A stretch of DNA of 64,000 nucleotides from Micropterix aruncella. Lineage: Eukaryota > Arthropoda > Insecta > Lepidoptera > Micropterigidae. The stretch spans positions 20,143,228 through 20,207,227 of the forward strand of contig OX155973.1 in NCBI GenBank assembly GCA_944548615.1, written 5' to 3'. Position 1 is the stretch's first letter; the number at the start of each line of letters is the position of its first letter. The notes beneath the pieces were generated by a model. That model had not been told where the DNA came from, searched no databases, and saw only the letters and a program-made list of their open reading frames with translations. Positions 61,921-64,000 of this stretch are shown one piece after another. The position numbers and the translations under genes are program-made.

Positions 61921-62065
61921 TCCATTGGGATAAAATTTATTTTTCACAACTGAATTGTATTTTTATAAAATACAGATATGTTCTTTAATTCTGTTGATCG
62001 AATGCAATAACAAGACACACTTACACACATGTTACACGCATACATACATATAATAACTTCAAAAT

Positions 62066-62145
62066 AGGGTTGGTCATAAGAGATTGTTGTGTGATAATAA
62101 ACCTGTCCATTGTGAAATTTCACAATACAGAGTAGAAACAAACAA
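62066..62145 (+). repeat. Relic LINE-type 3' end (AAACAAACAAA tail)
   Basis: GGGTTGGTCATAAGAGATTG and CCATTGTGAAATTTCACAAT then GAAACAAACAAAC match 18675-18757 along their whole length. Same interpretation as there. Confidence 0.6.
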
Positions 62146-62194
62146 ACATTGCATCTGGCTAGAACTGTTAAGTGTCGTGTGAACAAGTCCTTAC

Positions 62195-62368
62195 CTGTCC
62201 AAGGAGGCCTGCGCAAAATATCGCCTGCTGCAGTGAGGGCACTTAAAGTGACATTCGTGAGACTGAGGGTGCAGCATTCGGTGGTCGACAAACTCACCCC
62301 ACGAATTGCAGATGATACCGCAGATCAGACATTTGTGCGTCTTGGGCTGGTCGTGGCTTCTGCTGTGT
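62195..62368 (-). CDS. Internal exon of a C2H2 zinc-finger protein
   Basis: On the - strand, acceptor GTTCTCTTACACAG|A and donor TTGGACAG|GTAAGG enclose 174 bp open in one frame. It encodes the end of one finger (RHSRSH), linker DQPKTHK, a full finger CLICGIICNSWGEFVDHRML then H (C-x2-C-x12-H-x3-H), and the start of a third (FKCPHCSRRYFAQASLDR). Fingers split by introns in this way are usual in animal C2H2 genes. No neighbouring exons were found in the window, so the rest must lie beyond large introns. Targets are unknown. Confidence 0.8.
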
Positions 62369-62448
62369 CTGTGTAAGAGAACAAATCGTGAATTATAGTA
62401 AAAGTCAAATAAAATGTCTTTATTACTAATACTATTATTAAACTTTAG

Positions 62449-62745
62449 GAGGGTGAGCGGCGGATTCCGGGTTAACAACCGGCTGTGGTAGGTTTAGGAC
62501 AGCTGTCTTGCCACATGTGAGCGTCCACCTTACCACCCATTCACTCCCCCTTCGAAGCTATAGACTTTGAGATGCGGAAATCTATCTTTCAATCAATTTG
62601 AGATGCGGAAATGTATTTATAATTTTTTTTATTATGGTTTTTTTTAATGAAATATTTGTGGTAAAATATAAAAAAATAGTATTATGATGGGCCCGACTCC
62701 GGTCAGTGAAATCAATGGGAGCTCCGTTTGTATTTTATTTATTTA
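62449..62745 (+). mobile_element. RLE-type LINE, copy E: 3' UTR with inverted 5' segment
   Basis: 62449-62583 is the 3' UTR in antisense (GGTGAGCGGCGGATTCCGGG through CACTCCCCCTTCGAAGC), and 62669-62745 is the terminal part in sense (AGTATTATGATGGGCCCGAC to TTTGTATTTTATTTATTTA). The antisense part stops almost exactly where the sense part begins in the consensus. This is the arrangement produced by twin priming. Confidence 0.8.
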
Positions 62746-63855
62746 TAGTTCACTTTCTGTAATGGCAGTTGTGTTTTTATTCTTTTTAATATATTTACTT
62801 GTATATTTCTTATAGGAGTTTTCCTATTCTATTTCAAATTTTATGTGTGTTTTTATATCAATACTTTTTCTATATTATAATTGGATATCAGAGATTTGAA
62901 TAACAAACTCACTTTTATTCACATTTTTTAATAAGTCTTATAGTTATTATTCATGTCAAAAGCCTTTTTGATATTAATTTCACATTTCGTACAAACGAAA
63001 TAATTGTCATCTCGACAATAAAAGTGACCTTATAAAACTATACATAAAATCTAAGGAAAAAGAAAGTAAATGTATTTTTCTATACAAAAAGAAAGTAACC
63101 AACATTCAGTTACTTTATTCTACAATATAAATTGGCAAATACTTTGTTATTCATTAGAAAATGCAATGAAAATGCAGTTACTCCCATTTTTTCAACCTAT
63201 AGTTATCCGACTTCCTAAAGGATATTCTGCAGTTACTAAAAGTTTGTATGTGCAGAAAGTGTCCCTGATTCTAAATATGCAAAAAAGTCAATTTGGAAGA
63301 AATTTTTGCAGGGCTATTTTAAACGGGCTATACATTAAAATTTAAACGGGCTATACTTTTACGGCAATATGTGGCAGCAATATTAGCATATATAGCTCGG
63401 CCATCACCGCAACTTTTCTCACCAATATTTCTGCAAAAGTATGGGCCATAATTTTGACTCATAAACGGGCTACACAATCGGGTAACAACGGCCGACGAAA
63501 TAATACGTGTCGCAGCGGCTTATATTGTATCAAATAAAAAATCGGGACGTTACTATCTTGAGGGGTCCCCGAATCGGGTACGATGTATTTTAGTCAATGC
63601 TCAGTAACGTCCCAAAACGGGTACAAACCGCGCTCTCAACGAACTGAATTTACACCAAAATCACAGGGCAACCACCCCGTTAGAGATGTGTGAGAAAGAC
63701 GGATAAATTCTGTATTGTACTATTTATTCAGTCGTGCTTCTCGCAGTGTAGAATCCCTAATATAATTGTTTGTATTCTAGGGGCACTTAGCCGAGTGCTG
63801 CCATTGCTCGGATCTGTGCTTCTCTTCGGATATATGTATGAAAATAAATAAAACA
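62746..63855. other. Spacer, no gene recognised
   Basis: AT-rich. AAACGGGCTATACATTAAAA and AAACGGGCTATACTTTTACG form a short direct repeat near 63324-63361. A G/C-richer part at 63540-63660 has repeated CGGGTAC and AACGTCCC words. No gene. Confidence 0.45.
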
Positions 63856-63859
63856 AACC

Positions 63860-64000
63860 AACAGATTTGGTAAAGCATGTAATAACATGCACAAATGTGT
63901 TTATAATTTCTAGATAGGGTTTCGTATTTTGAGATAAAACGTCGATATCGCTGAATAAGTGAGTTTTTTCAGTTCTCTAACTTTCTAATAATTATTCATA
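63860..64000 (+). mobile_element. Diverged relative of the large TTAA element, partial
   Basis: TTTGGTAAAGCATGTAATAA and GAGTTTTTTCAGTTCTCTAA followed by TAATTATTCATA follow the order of the 16345-17850 part of the large TTAA element without its Tc1 insertion. It runs off the end of the window, so its left border and TTAA were not fixed. Confidence 0.55.

Overview
This is eukaryotic, AT-rich DNA, most likely from an insect and probably a moth or butterfly. The evidence is spliced genes with GT-AG introns, a very high density of LINE, TTAA-, TA- and hAT-type transposon relics, a degenerate element containing the ACCCCCGACC motif common in lepidopteran repeats, and no prokaryotic gene organisation. 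The species call is inference.

The backbone is one host gene on the + strand. Eleven coding exons from 11628 to 47836 join in frame (1944 nt, 647 residues plus stop) into a 60 kDa SS-A/Ro ribonucleoprotein (Ro60, TROVE plus vWA domains). Its introns total about 34 kb and are filled with nested transposons. A second spliced gene at 56156-58666 (+; two exons, 559 residues) encodes an uncharacterised protein with an N-terminal Cys cluster and an RNase H-like Asp/Asp/Asp-or-Glu pattern. It resembles DUF7869-type arthropod proteins and is bracketed by short inverted GGCACTAAGT repeats, so it may be an undescribed DNA transposon or a domesticated one. One internal exon of a C2H2 zinc-finger gene lies on the - strand at 62195-62368.

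Layout: 1-3334 is a set of alternating inverted repeats separated by long (AT)n tracts. 3676-6061 is a 5'-truncated RNase H-bearing LINE. 7429-9144 holds two non-autonomous DNA elements. Ro60 intron 1 holds an RNase H LINE inserted in a relic LINE 3' end, two large TTAA-flanked elements in opposite orientation (one with a Tc1-like insertion) and a LINE with a C-terminal restriction-like endonuclease. Intron 4 holds a LINE in a LINE with a TTAA MITE on top. Later introns hold a CR1/Jockey-type LINE, TTAA MITEs, a perfect 75-bp palindrome and a Jockey fragment. Downstream of Ro60 are a TA-flanked MITE, a mariner relic with two inward-facing copies of its 3' end, a hAT-type MITE, the DUF7869-like gene, further relic LINE copies, and a tRNA-derived SINE carrying a second insertion.

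A recurrent unnamed repeat of about 650 bp (eight full or partial copies between 10794 and 60801) has 12-13 bp target-site duplications, truncation at one end only and a conserved hairpin near the other end. It behaves like a retroposed structured RNA. Most TE coding sequences here are broken; the two host-like gene models are open.
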